Assembly: GCF_900078315.1 (NCBI RefSeq)
Contig: NZ_FKBS01000007.1
Location: forward strand, 168,747 to 232,746
From: Bordetella ansorpii
GTDB lineage: Bacteria > Pseudomonadota > Gammaproteobacteria > Burkholderiales > Burkholderiaceae_B
Reading direction: 5' to 3'
Length of the DNA: 64,000 nt
Below are positions 9,343 to 18,663 of the stretch, in pieces. Each line of letters begins with the position of its first letter. Positions within the stretch are counted from its first letter, which is position 1. The notes beneath the pieces were generated by a model. The model made no database searches. It worked only from the letters and a program-made list of their open reading frames with translations, and was not told the origin of the DNA. The position numbers and the translations under genes were made by a program.

Positions 9343-10223
9343 CTGGCGGCTCCCAGCTTGCGTCCGCCCACCAGGCCGCCTGGGCGATACATCATCAGCA
9401 GCACCATGATGGCGCCGTAGATGATCTGTTGCAGCGTGCCCAACTCTTGGGGCGGCAGGAAAGGCAGGTAGGTCAGCGCCGCCGGCAGGGCCATCAGCAG
9501 CGCCGCGCCGATGATGGGGCCCAGCACCGTGCCGGTGCCGCCGATGATGACCATGGCCATCAGCAGGATCGAGGTCTCCAGCATGAAGCCCTCGATGTTG
9601 ACGAAGCTCATGTAGAACGCGTAGATGCTGCCCGCGACCGCGGCCAGCCCGGCCGAGACCGCCACGGACAGGGCCTTGATGGCCGCGACCCACTTGCCCG
9701 CCGCCTGCGCGGCCGACTCGCTGTCGCGAATGGCCATCAGGCTGCGGCCGAAACTGCCGCGCAGCAGTGCCGTGGTGACGAGCAGCACCAGTATCAGCCC
9801 GCCCACGGCCAGGGCCAGGAACTCGCCCGGCGTGGACAACGCATGCCCGAAGACCGTGGGCGGCGGAATGCCGACCAGGCCGCCCAGGCCGCCGGTGACG
9901 CCCTTCCATTCGGAAAAGATCGTGACCCCGATGACCTGCAGCCCCAGCGAGGCTGCGACGAAGTACTCGCCGCGCACGCGCAGCGCGGGCAGGGCCAGCG
10001 CCATGGACAGCAGCGCGGACACCAGGATGGCGGCCGCCACGCAGATCCACAACGAATCGGTGAAGTGCAGGGCGACGTTGGCGGCCACGTAGGCGCCGAC
10101 GCCGAAGAAGATGGCATGGGCCAGCGAGAAGATGCCCGCGTAGCCCATGATGAAGTTCAGCGTGACGGCCAGCATGGCGTTCACGCAGAACAGGATGGCG
10201 ATGTTTTGCAGGTAGGCCAGCAT
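9339..10223 (-). CDS. livM: branched-chain amino acid-type ABC transporter permease LivM
   Basis: 294 aa membrane protein with about eight hydrophobic segments. Family blocks seen: LNFIMGYAGIFSLAHAIFFG near the N-terminus, RVRGEYFVAASLGLQVI, and FGRSLMAIRDSESAAQAAG (the cytoplasmic coupling loop), ending MMYRPGGLVGGRKLG. It pairs with LivH and is driven by LivG and LivF. ATGA overlap with LivG downstream; 30 bases after the LivH stop. Confidence 0.93.
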
Positions 10224-10253
10224 GTGTCGGCTCTCCAGTGTGCGGCCGTGGGC

Positions 10254-11126
10254 CTACGACGCCACCGCGCGGCCGAACAGGCCGCCGGGACGGAACAGGA
10301 TGAACAGGAACAGCAGCACGAAGGTGACGGCCTCGCTCCATTGCGGATCGATCCACGCCAGCGACAGGTTCTCGGCCAGGCCCAGCAACAGGCCCGCCAG
10401 CGCCGCGCCCCGCAGGCTGCCGACGCCGCCCACGATGGTGGCGGCGATGCTGATCAGCATGACGTGATGCCCCATCGACGGGCTGAGGCCCGAGGTGGCC
10501 GCCGTGAGGATCGCGGCGGGCACCGTCAGCAGCGAGCCGATCAGGAATACGTACTGCGACAGCCGGCGCGGCGTCAGGCCATACGCGCGCACCAGGGCCG
10601 CGTTCTCGCCCAGCGCGCGCATGGCCAGGCCCAGGTTGGTGTGCGTCAGCAGCCAGTGCACCAGGCCGAAGGCCAGCAGCGCGCAGCCCACCGCCACCGC
10701 CGCCATCGGCGCGACGTACAGCCCGCCCGCCACTTCCACGCTTTTGCTCAGCGGCGAAGGCACGGTCACCAGGCCGCGGCCGAAGCCGATGGCAATCAGG
10801 TTCTGCACCACGATGGCCAGCCCGAACGAGGCGACGAACAGGGTGAAGAACGCGCCTTCGTGGCGTTGGATCACGGCATAGACCCAGCGGTCGACCAGCA
10901 CGCCGAACAAGGCGGCCGCCACGCCCGCCAGGACAACCGCCGCTGGCCAGGGCCAGCCCAGCACGGCGTTCAGTTCGTAGAACACGAAGCCGGCCAGGGT
11001 GAAGGTGGCGCCATGCGCCACGTGGAAGACGCGGGTCGTGCCGAAGATCAGCGAGAACCCGGCCGCGATCAGGGCATACAGGGCGCCGGTCTGTATGCCG
11101 TTGACGAGCAGTTGCGCGAGCAGCAT
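10254..11126 (-). CDS. livH: branched-chain amino acid-type ABC transporter permease LivH
   Basis: 290 aa inner-membrane permease. Typical start LAQLLVNGIQTGALYALIA, then FSLIFGTTRVFHVAHGATFT, the conserved LivH region where NFAHG is more common. The coupling-loop sequence LGLAMRALGENAALVRAYG and the last helix, ending FRPGGLFGRAV, are present. It lies 13 bases after the binding-protein gene, with no clear ribosome-binding site, so translational coupling is likely. Confidence 0.93.
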   Translation of the reverse strand: MLLAQLLVNGIQTGALYALIAAGFSLIFGTTRVFHVAHGATFTLAGFVFYELNAVLGWPWPAAVVLAGVAAALFGVLVDRWVYAVIQRHEGAFFTLFVASFGLAIVVQNLIAIGFGRGLVTVPSPLSKSVEVAGGLYVAPMAAVAVGCALLAFGLVHWLLTHTNLGLAMRALGENAALVRAYGLTPRRLSQYVFLIGSLLTVPAAILTAATSGLSPSMGHHVMLISIAATIVGGVGSLRGAALAGLLLGLAENLSLAWIDPQWSEAVTFVLLFLFILFRPGGLFGRAVAS

Positions 11127-11139
11127 GACGATCCGCGGA

Positions 11140-12264
11140 TCAGTTGGCGACGTCGGCGATGGGCTTGGCCCCGTTCTCGACGATCTCGTTCAGTTGCATC
11201 GGCGCCTTCACGGTGCCGTTGGCGGCGAAGGAGACCGTGGATCCGACGAAATCGAACGACGGCGTGGCCTTGCGCTGCGCCAGCAGGTTCTCGCCGGTGA
11301 TGGGCTTGCCGGCCTTTTCGAGCGCGGCGGCCAGGATGCCGAAGGTGCGCACGGCGTTGTAATAGTTGACGACGTAGGGGTTGGGTTCCTTGCCGCCGTT
11401 GAGCTTCCTGTAGTCGTCGCGCATGCGGCGCGTGATGTTGTCCTGCTTGTCCCAGTCGACCTTCTGGCTGGAGAAGATGGCGCCGCGCGCCTCGGGCAGG
11501 GCCTGCGTGGACGGGATGGCGAACGCCGAATAGCTGACGATCTGCTGCGACACGCCGTTGTCGCGCAATTGCTTGATGATCTGCCCCTGCTGGCTGCCGT
11601 ACGACGCGATGTAGACGGCGTCGGGCTTCAGGTCGCGCACGCGCGCGGCGATGCCGGAGAACTGCTGCGCGGTGGCGGGCACCGAAAAGCTGCCGGCCAG
11701 TTCGCCACCCACCGTCTTCAGCGCGCCGCCCAGTTCCTTCAGGATGGCCTGGCCCAGCGGATCGTCGACGTAGACCAGGGCATAGCGCTTGAGGTTGCGC
11801 TGTTGCGCCAGGTAGGGAATGGCAGCCCGGACTTCGTCGTTGGCCAGCGCGATGGTGTTCCAGAAGTAGTCGCCCAGTTCGGCCAGGTCGGGCCCGACGC
11901 CGCCGCCATTGACCATGACGATCTTCGCGCGCGTGCCGACCGGCGCGATGGCCTTGGACACGCCCGTGAAGGCGCTGAGCACGAACGGCACCTTGGTGAC
12001 GTTGACCAGCTTGTTCATGCCGATGACGCCCTGCATGGGCAGGGCCTGGCTGTCCTCGTAGACGATGGACAGCTTGCCCGACAGCATCTTGTCCTCGTTG
12101 ATGTGCCGCACGGCAAGATCGGCGCCCGAACTGAAGGTCTGGCCGTATTCGGCGTTGGTGCCGCTCATGGGGAACAGGCCCCCGATGACGACGTCCGCCG
12201 CGGACGCGGGCAGGCTTACGGCGATCCCCTGGCACACGGCCAGCAGGGCAAGCAGTCGCTTCAT
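11140..12264 (-). CDS. ABC transporter periplasmic substrate-binding protein (LivK/type I fold)
   Basis: 374 aa with a signal peptide ending ASAAD near residue 22. The mature N-terminus VVIGGLFPMSGTNAEYGQTF is the periplasmic binding protein type I pattern. VYEDSQALPMQGVIGMNKL and PDAVYIASYGSQQGQIIKQL follow. An upstream GGAG supports ATG 12264. It delivers the ligand to LivHM. Its place between CoA-transferase and transporter genes suggests an organic acid rather than leucine as ligand. Confidence 0.92.
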   Translation of the reverse strand: MKRLLALLAVCQGIAVSLPASAADVVIGGLFPMSGTNAEYGQTFSSGADLAVRHINEDKMLSGKLSIVYEDSQALPMQGVIGMNKLVNVTKVPFVLSAFTGVSKAIAPVGTRAKIVMVNGGGVGPDLAELGDYFWNTIALANDEVRAAIPYLAQQRNLKRYALVYVDDPLGQAILKELGGALKTVGGELAGSFSVPATAQQFSGIAARVRDLKPDAVYIASYGSQQGQIIKQLRDNGVSQQIVSYSAFAIPSTQALPEARGAIFSSQKVDWDKQDNITRRMRDDYRKLNGGKEPNPYVVNYYNAVRTFGILAAALEKAGKPITGENLLAQRKATPSFDFVGSTVSFAANGTVKAPMQLNEIVENGAKPIADVAN

Positions 12265-12356
12265 GGTGTGTCTCCGTCCTTTTTATGGTGTCGTTCTTGC
12301 TGCATGTGCCGCCTGCCGGGCGGCGTCGGGGGATGTGGTTCGGGCAAGGCTCCTGG

Positions 12357-13571
12357 TCAGGCGGACGGCGTCTTGGCCGGCACGGTCTTGCCGAGCACGT
12401 CGCGCAGCACTTCCTCGGTGTGCTGGCCCAGGGTGGGCGGCGCCATGCGGTAGGTGACGGGCGAGGCCGAGAAGCGCATCGGGCTGGCCGTGGTGGGCGC
12501 CACGCCGCCCAGCGGGTGCGGGATGTCGCGGCGCAATTGCCGAGCCTGCGCCTGAGGATGCGCGAAGGCCTGGGCGATGTCGTTGATGGGGCCGCAGGGC
12601 ACGCCCACGGCTTCGAGCCTGGCGATCCAGTCGTCGCGCTTGCCCGTGAGCATGATGCCGGACAGCCGGCCGATCAGTTCCTTGCGGTTCGTGACGCGTA
12701 GCCGGTTAGTGGCGTAGCGCGGATCGGTGCCCAGCTCGGGTGCGCCGATGGCGGTGCAATACGCGCGGTACTGCGAGTCGTTGCCGATGGCGACGATGAG
12801 ATGGCCGTCCGACGAGGCGAAGACCTGGTACGGCACCACGTTCTGGTGCGCATTGCCCGCGCGGACGGGCGCCACGCCGGAGGTGAAGTAGTTGGAGTTC
12901 TGATTGGCCAGCATCGCCACGTGGCAGTCCAGCAGGGCGATGTCCAGTTGCTGGCCCTGGCCGCTGCGGTGCCGTTCCTGCAGGGCGGCCAGGATGGCCA
13001 CCGTGGCGTACATGCCGGTGACGATGTCGGTGACAGCCACGCCGGCCTTCTGCGGACCGCCGCCCGGCAGGTCGTCGCGTTCGCCCGTGATGCTCATCAG
13101 GCCGCCCATGCCCTGGATCATGAAGTCGTAGCCGGGACGGCTGGCCCAGGGGCCGTCCTGCCCGAAGCCGGTGATGGAGCAATAGATGAGACGGGGGTTG
13201 ATCTCGCGCAGGCTGGCGTAGTCCAGGCCGTATTTCGCCAGGCCGCCCACCTTGAAGTTCTCGACCAGGATGTCGCTGACGGCGGCCAGTTCGCGGATGA
13301 GCGCGGCGCCTTCCGCAGTGGCCATGTCGGCTTCGACCGAGCGCTTGTTGCGGTTGGCGCTGAGGTAGTAGGCCGCCTCGTGCGTGTCCTGGCCGTTGCC
13401 GTCCTTCAGGTAGGGCGGACCCCAGCCGCGCGTGTCGTCGCCCACGCCGGGGCGCTCGATCTTGATGACGTCGGCGCCCAGGTCGGCCAGGTTCTGCGTG
13501 CACCAGGGGCCGGCCAGGATGCGCGACAGGTCCAGCACCCGGATGCCGTCCAGTGCAGCGGGGCGGGTCAT
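12357..13571 (-). CDS. CaiB/BaiF family (type III) CoA-transferase
   Basis: 404 aa from ATG 13571, which overlaps the preceding hydratase stop (ATGA); an in-frame extension further upstream is a shadow of that gene. Type III CoA-transferase marks: LDGIRVLDLSRILAGPWCTQ, LADLGADVIKIERPGVGDD, FKVGGLAKYGLDYASL, and the catalytic aspartate in RPGYDFMIQGMGGLMSITG. GVAVTDIVTGMYATVAILAAL follows. It transfers CoA between organic acids without a covalent acetyl intermediate. Together with an acyl-CoA synthetase in the same operon, the cell has two ways to activate the substrate or recycle CoA. Confidence 0.92.
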   Translation of the reverse strand: MTRPAALDGIRVLDLSRILAGPWCTQNLADLGADVIKIERPGVGDDTRGWGPPYLKDGNGQDTHEAAYYLSANRNKRSVEADMATAEGAALIRELAAVSDILVENFKVGGLAKYGLDYASLREINPRLIYCSITGFGQDGPWASRPGYDFMIQGMGGLMSITGERDDLPGGGPQKAGVAVTDIVTGMYATVAILAALQERHRSGQGQQLDIALLDCHVAMLANQNSNYFTSGVAPVRAGNAHQNVVPYQVFASSDGHLIVAIGNDSQYRAYCTAIGAPELGTDPRYATNRLRVTNRKELIGRLSGIMLTGKRDDWIARLEAVGVPCGPINDIAQAFAHPQAQARQLRRDIPHPLGGVAPTTASPMRFSASPVTYRMAPPTLGQHTEEVLRDVLGKTVPAKTPSA

Positions 13572-14428
13572 GCGGATACCGTCGCGGTGCCGTGGCTGAT
13601 GACCACGACGTTGCGTTCGACGGCGCGCACCCGATACTGGATGCGGTCTTCGGTGCGCCACATGTCGCATTGCAGCGTTTCGCCGGGGAACACGGGCGAC
13701 GAGAAGCGTGCGTTCAGGCTGGTCAGGCGATCGGCGTCGTAGTCGCACCAGGTGCGCACGATGGCATGCGCGGCCACGCCGTAGGTGCACAGGCCGTGCA
13801 GGATGGGGCGCTCGAAGCCTGCCTTGCGCGCGACCTGCGGATCGGCGTGCAGCGGGTTGGGATCGGCGTTCAGGCGATACAGCAGCGCGGCGTTGGGCGC
13901 CACCTGCAACGTGCAACTGCGGTCGGGCTCGGCGTCGGGCGTGGCGGGCAGCGCCTCGGGCGGTGCGTCGCCCTGGCCGAAGCCGCCGTCGCCGCGGCAG
14001 AAGGTGCTTTGCTGCAGCGTGGCCAGCAGTTTGCCGCCTTCATCGTGCAGCGTGCGTTCGCTGACGACGATGGCGCCCTTGCCGGCGCCCTTGTCCACCA
14101 CGTGCGACACACGGGTCTTGCCCACGACGGTACCGCTGGCCGGCAGGGGGGCATGCATTGTCAGGCGTTGTTCGCCATGCACCACGCGGACCCAGTCGAT
14201 GCCGGTGCGAGGATCGCGCACCCAGAAGCCCGGGAAGCCCAGCACCACGCTCATCGTGGGAAAGGCTCGCAGGGTTTTCTCTTCATACACGTAGGGCAAC
14301 TGGCGTTCGTCCATGGGGTCGTACCCCAATCCGATGCCCAGCGCGTACAGCATGGTGTCTTTTTCTTCGTAGCGCTGGACGACGTCGTCGAAGGGCCAGG
14401 ACTTCACGGTTTGATAATCGAGCGTCAT
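13568..14428 (-). CDS. MFE-2-like double-hotdog enoyl-CoA hydratase (MaoC family)
   Basis: 286 aa. The N-terminal half (MTLDYQTVKSWPFDDVVQRY, GIGLGYDPMDERQLPYVYEE) matches the substrate-binding hotdog of peroxisomal hydratase 2. The C-terminal half carries the catalytic motif RLNADPNPLHADPQVARKAG (about residues 186-205), with Asp, Asn and His, then ILHGLCTYGVAAHAIV. It should hydrate (2E)-enoyl-CoA to (3R)-hydroxyacyl-CoA. The preceding gene encodes a matching SDR dehydrogenase, so the two together equal a split peroxisomal multifunctional enzyme type 2. Confidence 0.88.
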   Translation of the reverse strand: MTLDYQTVKSWPFDDVVQRYEEKDTMLYALGIGLGYDPMDERQLPYVYEEKTLRAFPTMSVVLGFPGFWVRDPRTGIDWVRVVHGEQRLTMHAPLPASGTVVGKTRVSHVVDKGAGKGAIVVSERTLHDEGGKLLATLQQSTFCRGDGGFGQGDAPPEALPATPDAEPDRSCTLQVAPNAALLYRLNADPNPLHADPQVARKAGFERPILHGLCTYGVAAHAIVRTWCDYDADRLTSLNARFSSPVFPGETLQCDMWRTEDRIQYRVRAVERNVVVISHGTATVSA

Positions 14429-14441
14429 GGGGCGTCCCTCC

Positions 14442-15356
14442 TCAGATGGGATCCCAGTCGATGACGTCGGGCGAGCGTTCCAGCGCGTAGAAGTGCTTGC
14501 GCATGGCGGGAATCGCGATCTCGCCGATGAGCTCGGGCGTCCAGCCTTCGCTGTAGTGCACCGTGCGCAGCGGACGCGGCTGGCTCATCAGCATGATCTC
14601 GTTGGCGCGCACCGCGAAGATCTGCGCGGTGACGGCGCTGGCCTGGTCGCTGACCAGGTACACGGCCAGGGGCGCGACCTTGTTGGCTTCCATCTTCTTC
14701 AGCTTTTCGACGCGGGCCTTCTCGGCGTCGGTCTCGGCCGGGATGGAGCTGGTCATGCGGCTCCAGGCAAAAGGCGCGATGCAGTTCGAGCGCACGTTGT
14801 AGCGCGCCATGTCCAGCGCGATGGACTTGGACAGCGCCACGATGCCCAGCTTGGCGGCCGAGTAGTTGGCCTGGCCGAAATTGCCGATGAGGCCCGAGGT
14901 GGACGTCATGTGCACCAGCGAGCCGGACTCCTGTTCGCGGAAGAACGACGCGGCGGCGCGGCTCATGTAGAAGCTGCCGTTCAGGTGCACGTCGAGCACC
15001 TGGCGCCATTCTTCCTCGCTCATCTTGTGGAAGACGCGGTCGCGCAGGTTGCCGGCGTTGTTGACGACGGCGTCGATGCGGCCGAAGGCATCCACGGCGG
15101 TGCGGATGACAGCGTTGGCGCTTTCGTACGAGGCCACGCTGTCGGTGCTGGCGACGGCCTGGCCGCCCGCGTCGATGATCTCTTGCACCACCGCTTCGGC
15201 GGGGCCTTTCGCGCCGCCTTCGCCCGTGAGCGAGACGCCGATGTCGTTGACCACCACCTTCGCACCCGCCTGGGCCATGGCCAGCGCGACGCCCCGGCCG
15301 ATGCCGCCGCCCGCGCCCGTGACCACCACCACCTTGCCCGCAACCATGCCGCTCAT
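14442..15356 (-). CDS. short-chain dehydrogenase, MFE-2-type (3R)-hydroxyacyl-CoA dehydrogenase
   Basis: 304 aa, longer than a basic SDR and typical of the dehydrogenase unit of peroxisomal MFE-2. NAD-binding VVVTGAGGGIGRGVALAMAQ; VVVNDIGVSLTGEG, with the Asp characteristic of NAD preference; VVNNAGNLRDRVFHKMSEEE; catalytic Ser in HMTSTSGLIGNFGQ and YxxxK as NYSAAKLG. AGGAGAC six bases before ATG 15356 fixes the start. First gene of the ten-gene minus-strand operon, divergent from a LysR gene. Predicted role: oxidation of the (3R)-hydroxyacyl-CoA made by the next gene's hydratase. Confidence 0.88.
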   Translation of the reverse strand: MSGMVAGKVVVVTGAGGGIGRGVALAMAQAGAKVVVNDIGVSLTGEGGAKGPAEAVVQEIIDAGGQAVASTDSVASYESANAVIRTAVDAFGRIDAVVNNAGNLRDRVFHKMSEEEWRQVLDVHLNGSFYMSRAAASFFREQESGSLVHMTSTSGLIGNFGQANYSAAKLGIVALSKSIALDMARYNVRSNCIAPFAWSRMTSSIPAETDAEKARVEKLKKMEANKVAPLAVYLVSDQASAVTAQIFAVRANEIMLMSQPRPLRTVHYSEGWTPELIGEIAIPAMRKHFYALERSPDVIDWDPI

Positions 15357-15516
15357 TGAATGTCTCCTATGCTGCGTCGCACACAGGCTTGCGTGCGCGC
15401 CGCGTGATGAATGGGTCGCAGGTGCCGTATGGCCTGCGATTGACCCTCATGGTAGATTTCAAGGGCCCTAGAGCAGTATTCAAAATTAAAAATGCCCCCC
15501 TTCTGCGTGGTGGAAC
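15357..15516. promoter_or_regulatory. divergent promoter region between SDR operon and LysR gene
   Basis: 160 bases between divergent starts. It is more A/T-rich near the LysR gene (15476-15492) and contains the 8-bp palindrome AGGGCCCT at 15462-15469. LysR sites of the T-N11-A type are expected here, but I cannot single one out with confidence. Confidence 0.4.
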
Positions 15517-16413
15517 ATGAGACATGACTTGACTGATCTGCGTCTTTTCCTGAATGTGGGGGAGACGCTCAACCTGACACGCGCGGCCGAGCGCACGTTC
15601 CTTTCCCTGCCCGCTGCAAGCGCCCGCATCAAGCACATGGAAGAAGCCTTCAAGGCCCGCCTGCTGGTGCGCATGGCCACGGGCGTGGCCCTGACGCCCG
15701 TGGGCGAAGTGCTGCTCAAGCACGCCAACGCGGTGTTCCGCCAGCTGGAATGCCTGAATGCCGATCTGCAACCGTATGCGTCGGGTGTCAAAGGCAAGCT
15801 GCGCCTGCTGGCCAACACCACGGCCACGAATTCGTTCCTGGCCGATGCGCTGTCGACTTTTCTTGCGGAAAACCCTGACGTCGACGTCGAGCTCGAAGAA
15901 AAGATCTCGGGCGACATCGTCATCGCGGTGCGCGCGGGCGCGGGCGACCTGGGCCTGGTGGCGGGCAACATCGACGTCAGCGGGCTGGACGTGACGCCGC
16001 TGTTCCGCGATGAACTGACCGTGGTCACCGCGCTGGATCATCCGCTGGCCGGCAACGACACCGTGCAGTTTCTCGATCTGCTGGACACCTACCAGTTCGT
16101 CGGCATCCATCCCAACAGCGCGATCCAGACCTTCCTGGAAGACATTGCCAGCGGCCTGGGCAAGCGCATCTGCCAGCGCGTGCACGTGGGCAGCTTCGAG
16201 GCCGTGTGCCGCATGGTCGAGGCGGGCGCCGGCATCGCGGTGGTGCCGCGCGCGTGCGTGGCGCGCTACAGCCGTTTCGACAAGCTTCGCGTCATTCGCC
16301 TGGAAGATTCCTGGGCGATGCGCGACCGCCTGCTGTGCCGTCAGCGGGGCCGCGATCTGCCGCGCTTTGCCGAAAGCTTCATCGAACACGTGCAGCGCGC
16401 GGCCGCGGGCTGA
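15517..16413 (+). CDS. LysR-family transcriptional regulator
   Basis: 298 aa. The N-terminal HTH (residues about 3-62) reads DLTDLRLFLNVGETLNLTRA, then AERTFLSLPAASARIKHMEE and LLVRMATGVALTPVGEVLL. This resembles the CbbR/CysB-side LysR branch with LPAAS in place of LSQPA/S. The effector domain contains LVAGNIDVSGLDVTPLFRDE and EAGAGIAVVPRAC. It is divergent from the ten-gene LIV/CoA operon, so it is the likely regulator. A Bug gene follows 127 bases downstream on the same strand. Confidence 0.92.
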   Translation: MRHDLTDLRLFLNVGETLNLTRAAERTFLSLPAASARIKHMEEAFKARLLVRMATGVALTPVGEVLLKHANAVFRQLECLNADLQPYASGVKGKLRLLANTTATNSFLADALSTFLAENPDVDVELEEKISGDIVIAVRAGAGDLGLVAGNIDVSGLDVTPLFRDELTVVTALDHPLAGNDTVQFLDLLDTYQFVGIHPNSAIQTFLEDIASGLGKRICQRVHVGSFEAVCRMVEAGAGIAVVPRACVARYSRFDKLRVIRLEDSWAMRDRLLCRQRGRDLPRFAESFIEHVQRAAAG

Positions 16414-16540
16414 CGCGCTGCCTGCCCCGCCCTGGCGCGCGCCTTTGGCGTGGAAGGGGGGCTTTCGCAAATGTGTATCGGCAGGTTGCCGTGCCTGGGC
16501 AAATAATAAAAAAGCACAACAAGCACACCGGAGACATGCC

Positions 16541-17527
16541 GTGATAGACCTGCAACGCCGCCGCGCCACCGCGGCGCTGGGCGCCGCGTGCGCCGCCGCC
16601 TTGTTACCTGCCTGGGCTCGCGCAGCAAGCGCCTGGCCGACCCATGCCGTGAACTTCACCGTGCCGTTTCCGCCAGGCGGTCCGGTCGACACCACCGCAC
16701 GCTTCACCACACAGCCGCTGGGCCAGATCTGGTCGCAGCCTACGGTGGTCGACAACCGCTCGGGCGCGGGCGGCATCGTGGGCGCACAATACGTGGCCAA
16801 GGCGGAGCCCGACGGCTACAGCTTCCTGTTCGCCTCCATCCATCACGCCGTGCTGCCCAGCCTGCGCGGGAACCTCAGCTACGACATCGTCAAGGATTTC
16901 GAACCCGTCGGCATGGCCGCGGTGTTTCCCATCGTGTTGGTGGTGCATCCTTCGCTGCCGGTCAACAACATCGGCGAACTCATCGCCTATGCGAAAACCA
17001 GGCCCGGCAGCCTGTCGTTCAGTTCGTCGGGCACGGGCGGCGGCACGCACCTGGCGGGCGAATTGTTCAACAGCATGGCGGGGGTGAAGATCCAGCATGT
17101 ACCGTATCGCGGCAGCGCGCCGGCCATGCAGGATCTGCTGGGCGGCCAGGTGCAGATGATGTTCGCCGATGGCCCGTCCGCCGTGCCGCATTTGAAGGCG
17201 GGCAAGGTGCGCGCGCTGGGGGTGGGCAACCCGCAGCGCTCCAGCCTGTTTCCCGAAATACCGACCATATCCGAGTCCGGCCTGCCAGGCTACGAAGCCT
17301 ATTCCTGGACCGGCGTGATGGCGCCCAAGGGCGTACCGAAGGACGTCATCGCCAAGCTGAACCAGGACATGGTGAAGGTGTTGTCCGACCCCGGTACGGC
17401 CAAGGCCATGCTGGCCGCGGGCGCCGAACCCAAGCCGGGCTCGCCCGCCGAATTTCGCGAGTTCCTGAACAATGAGATCGCGAAGTGGCGCGACGTCATT
17501 CGCAAGGCCAACATCAAGCTGGATTGA
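16541..17527 (+). CDS. Bug-family substrate-binding protein, GTG start, Tat-like signal
   Basis: 328 aa from GTG 16541 (VIDLQRRRAT). GGAG lies seven bases upstream and no suitable ATG exists; the nearby ATG at 16536 is followed at once by a stop. The leader has RRRATAALGAACAAALLPAW, a run of three arginines before a mild hydrophobic stretch, suggesting Tat export. The mature part, AWPTHAVNFTVPFPPGGPVD, is the Bug signature. VVDNRSGAGGIVGAQYVA, AEPDGYSF, HVPYRGSAPAMQDLLGG and GVMAPKGVPKDVI follow. The LysR gene upstream is in the same direction. Ligand unknown. Confidence 0.9.
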   Translation: MIDLQRRRATAALGAACAAALLPAWARAASAWPTHAVNFTVPFPPGGPVDTTARFTTQPLGQIWSQPTVVDNRSGAGGIVGAQYVAKAEPDGYSFLFASIHHAVLPSLRGNLSYDIVKDFEPVGMAAVFPIVLVVHPSLPVNNIGELIAYAKTRPGSLSFSSSGTGGGTHLAGELFNSMAGVKIQHVPYRGSAPAMQDLLGGQVQMMFADGPSAVPHLKAGKVRALGVGNPQRSSLFPEIPTISESGLPGYEAYSWTGVMAPKGVPKDVIAKLNQDMVKVLSDPGTAKAMLAAGAEPKPGSPAEFREFLNNEIAKWRDVIRKANIKLD

Positions 17528-17533
17528 TATCGC

Positions 17534-17568
17534 ATGGGTTATCACGCAGCAGTGCGTGGTCAACCCAT
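17534..17568. terminator. candidate terminator stem-loop after Bug gene
   Basis: ATGGGTTATCACGCA pairs with TGCGTGGTCAACCCAT across a short GCAG loop. The stem is 7 + 6 perfect pairs with one bulge and one wobble between. It starts seven bases after the Bug stop and lies between that gene and the convergent nitronate monooxygenase gene. The following TTGTCT is only a weak T-tract, so Rho-independent activity is uncertain. Confidence 0.5.
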
Positions 17569-17676
17569 TGTCTACCCATGCGCGCAAGCGCTCCTTCGGC
17601 GCCTTGCCATCAGGCCAAGCCTTGCACGCCAGCCTTCAGTGGCGCGGCAGGGGCCGTGCCGCTGATGACATGATGG

Positions 17677-18645
17677 TCATGCCGCCCGCGCCAGCAGCGC
17701 CTCGCGCGCATGGAGATACTCCTGCTCCAGTTGCTCCACCAGCATCTCGACCGACAGCAGCTCCTGCGCCGAGCCCACGCCCTGGCCCGCGCTCCAGATG
17801 TCTTTCCAGGCCTTGGCGCGCGACGTGCTGTCCAGGTTGGGCGAGGCGGCGGGGCCGCTGGCGGGCAGCAATGCCGGATCCAGTCCGGCCGCCCGCACGC
17901 TCTCGGAAAGATAGTTGGCCGGCACGCCCGAGAAATACGGGGTGTACACGACGTCGGCCGCCTGCGACTGCAGCACCATCTCGCGATAGCCGTCGCTGGC
18001 CAATGATTCCTCGGTGGCAATGAAACGGGTGCCCATGTAGGCGTAGTCACAGCCCAGGGCCTGCGCGGCCAGAATGTCCTTGCCGTGGCTGATGCAGCCC
18101 GACAGCACCAGCGGGCCGTCGTAGAACGCGCGGATCTCGTTGACCAGCGCGATGGGATTGAGCTGCCCCGCATGCCCGCCCGCGCCCGCGGCCACCAGGA
18201 TCAGGCCATCGACGCCAGCCGCCAGGGCACGCTTGGCGTGCTTGACGTTGGTGACGTCATGGAACACGACACCGCCATGCGGCTGCATGCGTCTGACCAC
18301 TTCGTCGGGCGCGTGCAGCGACGTCACGATGAACGGCACGCGGCGTTCCGCGCAGATGGCCAGGTCACCCTGCCAGCGCGCGTTGCTGGGATGCACGATG
18401 AGGTTCACGCCGTAGGGCGCCACGGTTGCCTGGGGACGCGCCTGGCGGTGCGTCGCCAGGCCGTCCTCGATGCGGCTGATCCATTGATGCAGTTGTTCCT
18501 GCGGCCGCGCGTTCAATGACGGAAACGTGCCGACGATGCCGGCCGCGCACTGGGCCACGACCAGGTCGGGCCCGGAAACCAGGAACATCGGCGCGCCGAT
18601 CACCGGCAGCCGAGTCGGAGCAAGCAGAGAGTTCGGCGCGCGCAT
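17677..18645 (-). CDS. nitronate monooxygenase-family flavoprotein
   Basis: 322 aa FMN TIM-barrel protein of the 2-nitropropane dioxygenase/NMO family. APMFLVSGPDLVVAQCAAG is the N-terminal FMN motif. LILVAAGAGGHAGQLNP carries the class I NMO catalytic histidine region. LVLSGCISHGKDILAAQALG and CDYAYMGTRFIATEES bind the FMN phosphate. Start ATG 18645 has GGAGG upstream. The gene lies 18 bases after a Bug gene and in the same operon as an acyl-CoA synthetase. Many proteins of this subgroup act on unknown substrates (some reduce enoyl-like or quinone compounds), so the nitronate activity is only a family name. Confidence 0.85.
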   Translation of the reverse strand: MRAPNSLLAPTRLPVIGAPMFLVSGPDLVVAQCAAGIVGTFPSLNARPQEQLHQWISRIEDGLATHRQARPQATVAPYGVNLIVHPSNARWQGDLAICAERRVPFIVTSLHAPDEVVRRMQPHGGVVFHDVTNVKHAKRALAAGVDGLILVAAGAGGHAGQLNPIALVNEIRAFYDGPLVLSGCISHGKDILAAQALGCDYAYMGTRFIATEESLASDGYREMVLQSQAADVVYTPYFSGVPANYLSESVRAAGLDPALLPASGPAASPNLDSTSRAKAWKDIWSAGQGVGSAQELLSVEMLVEQLEQEYLHAREALLARAA

Positions 18646-18663
18646 GGTTGCCTCCGTGCAGGG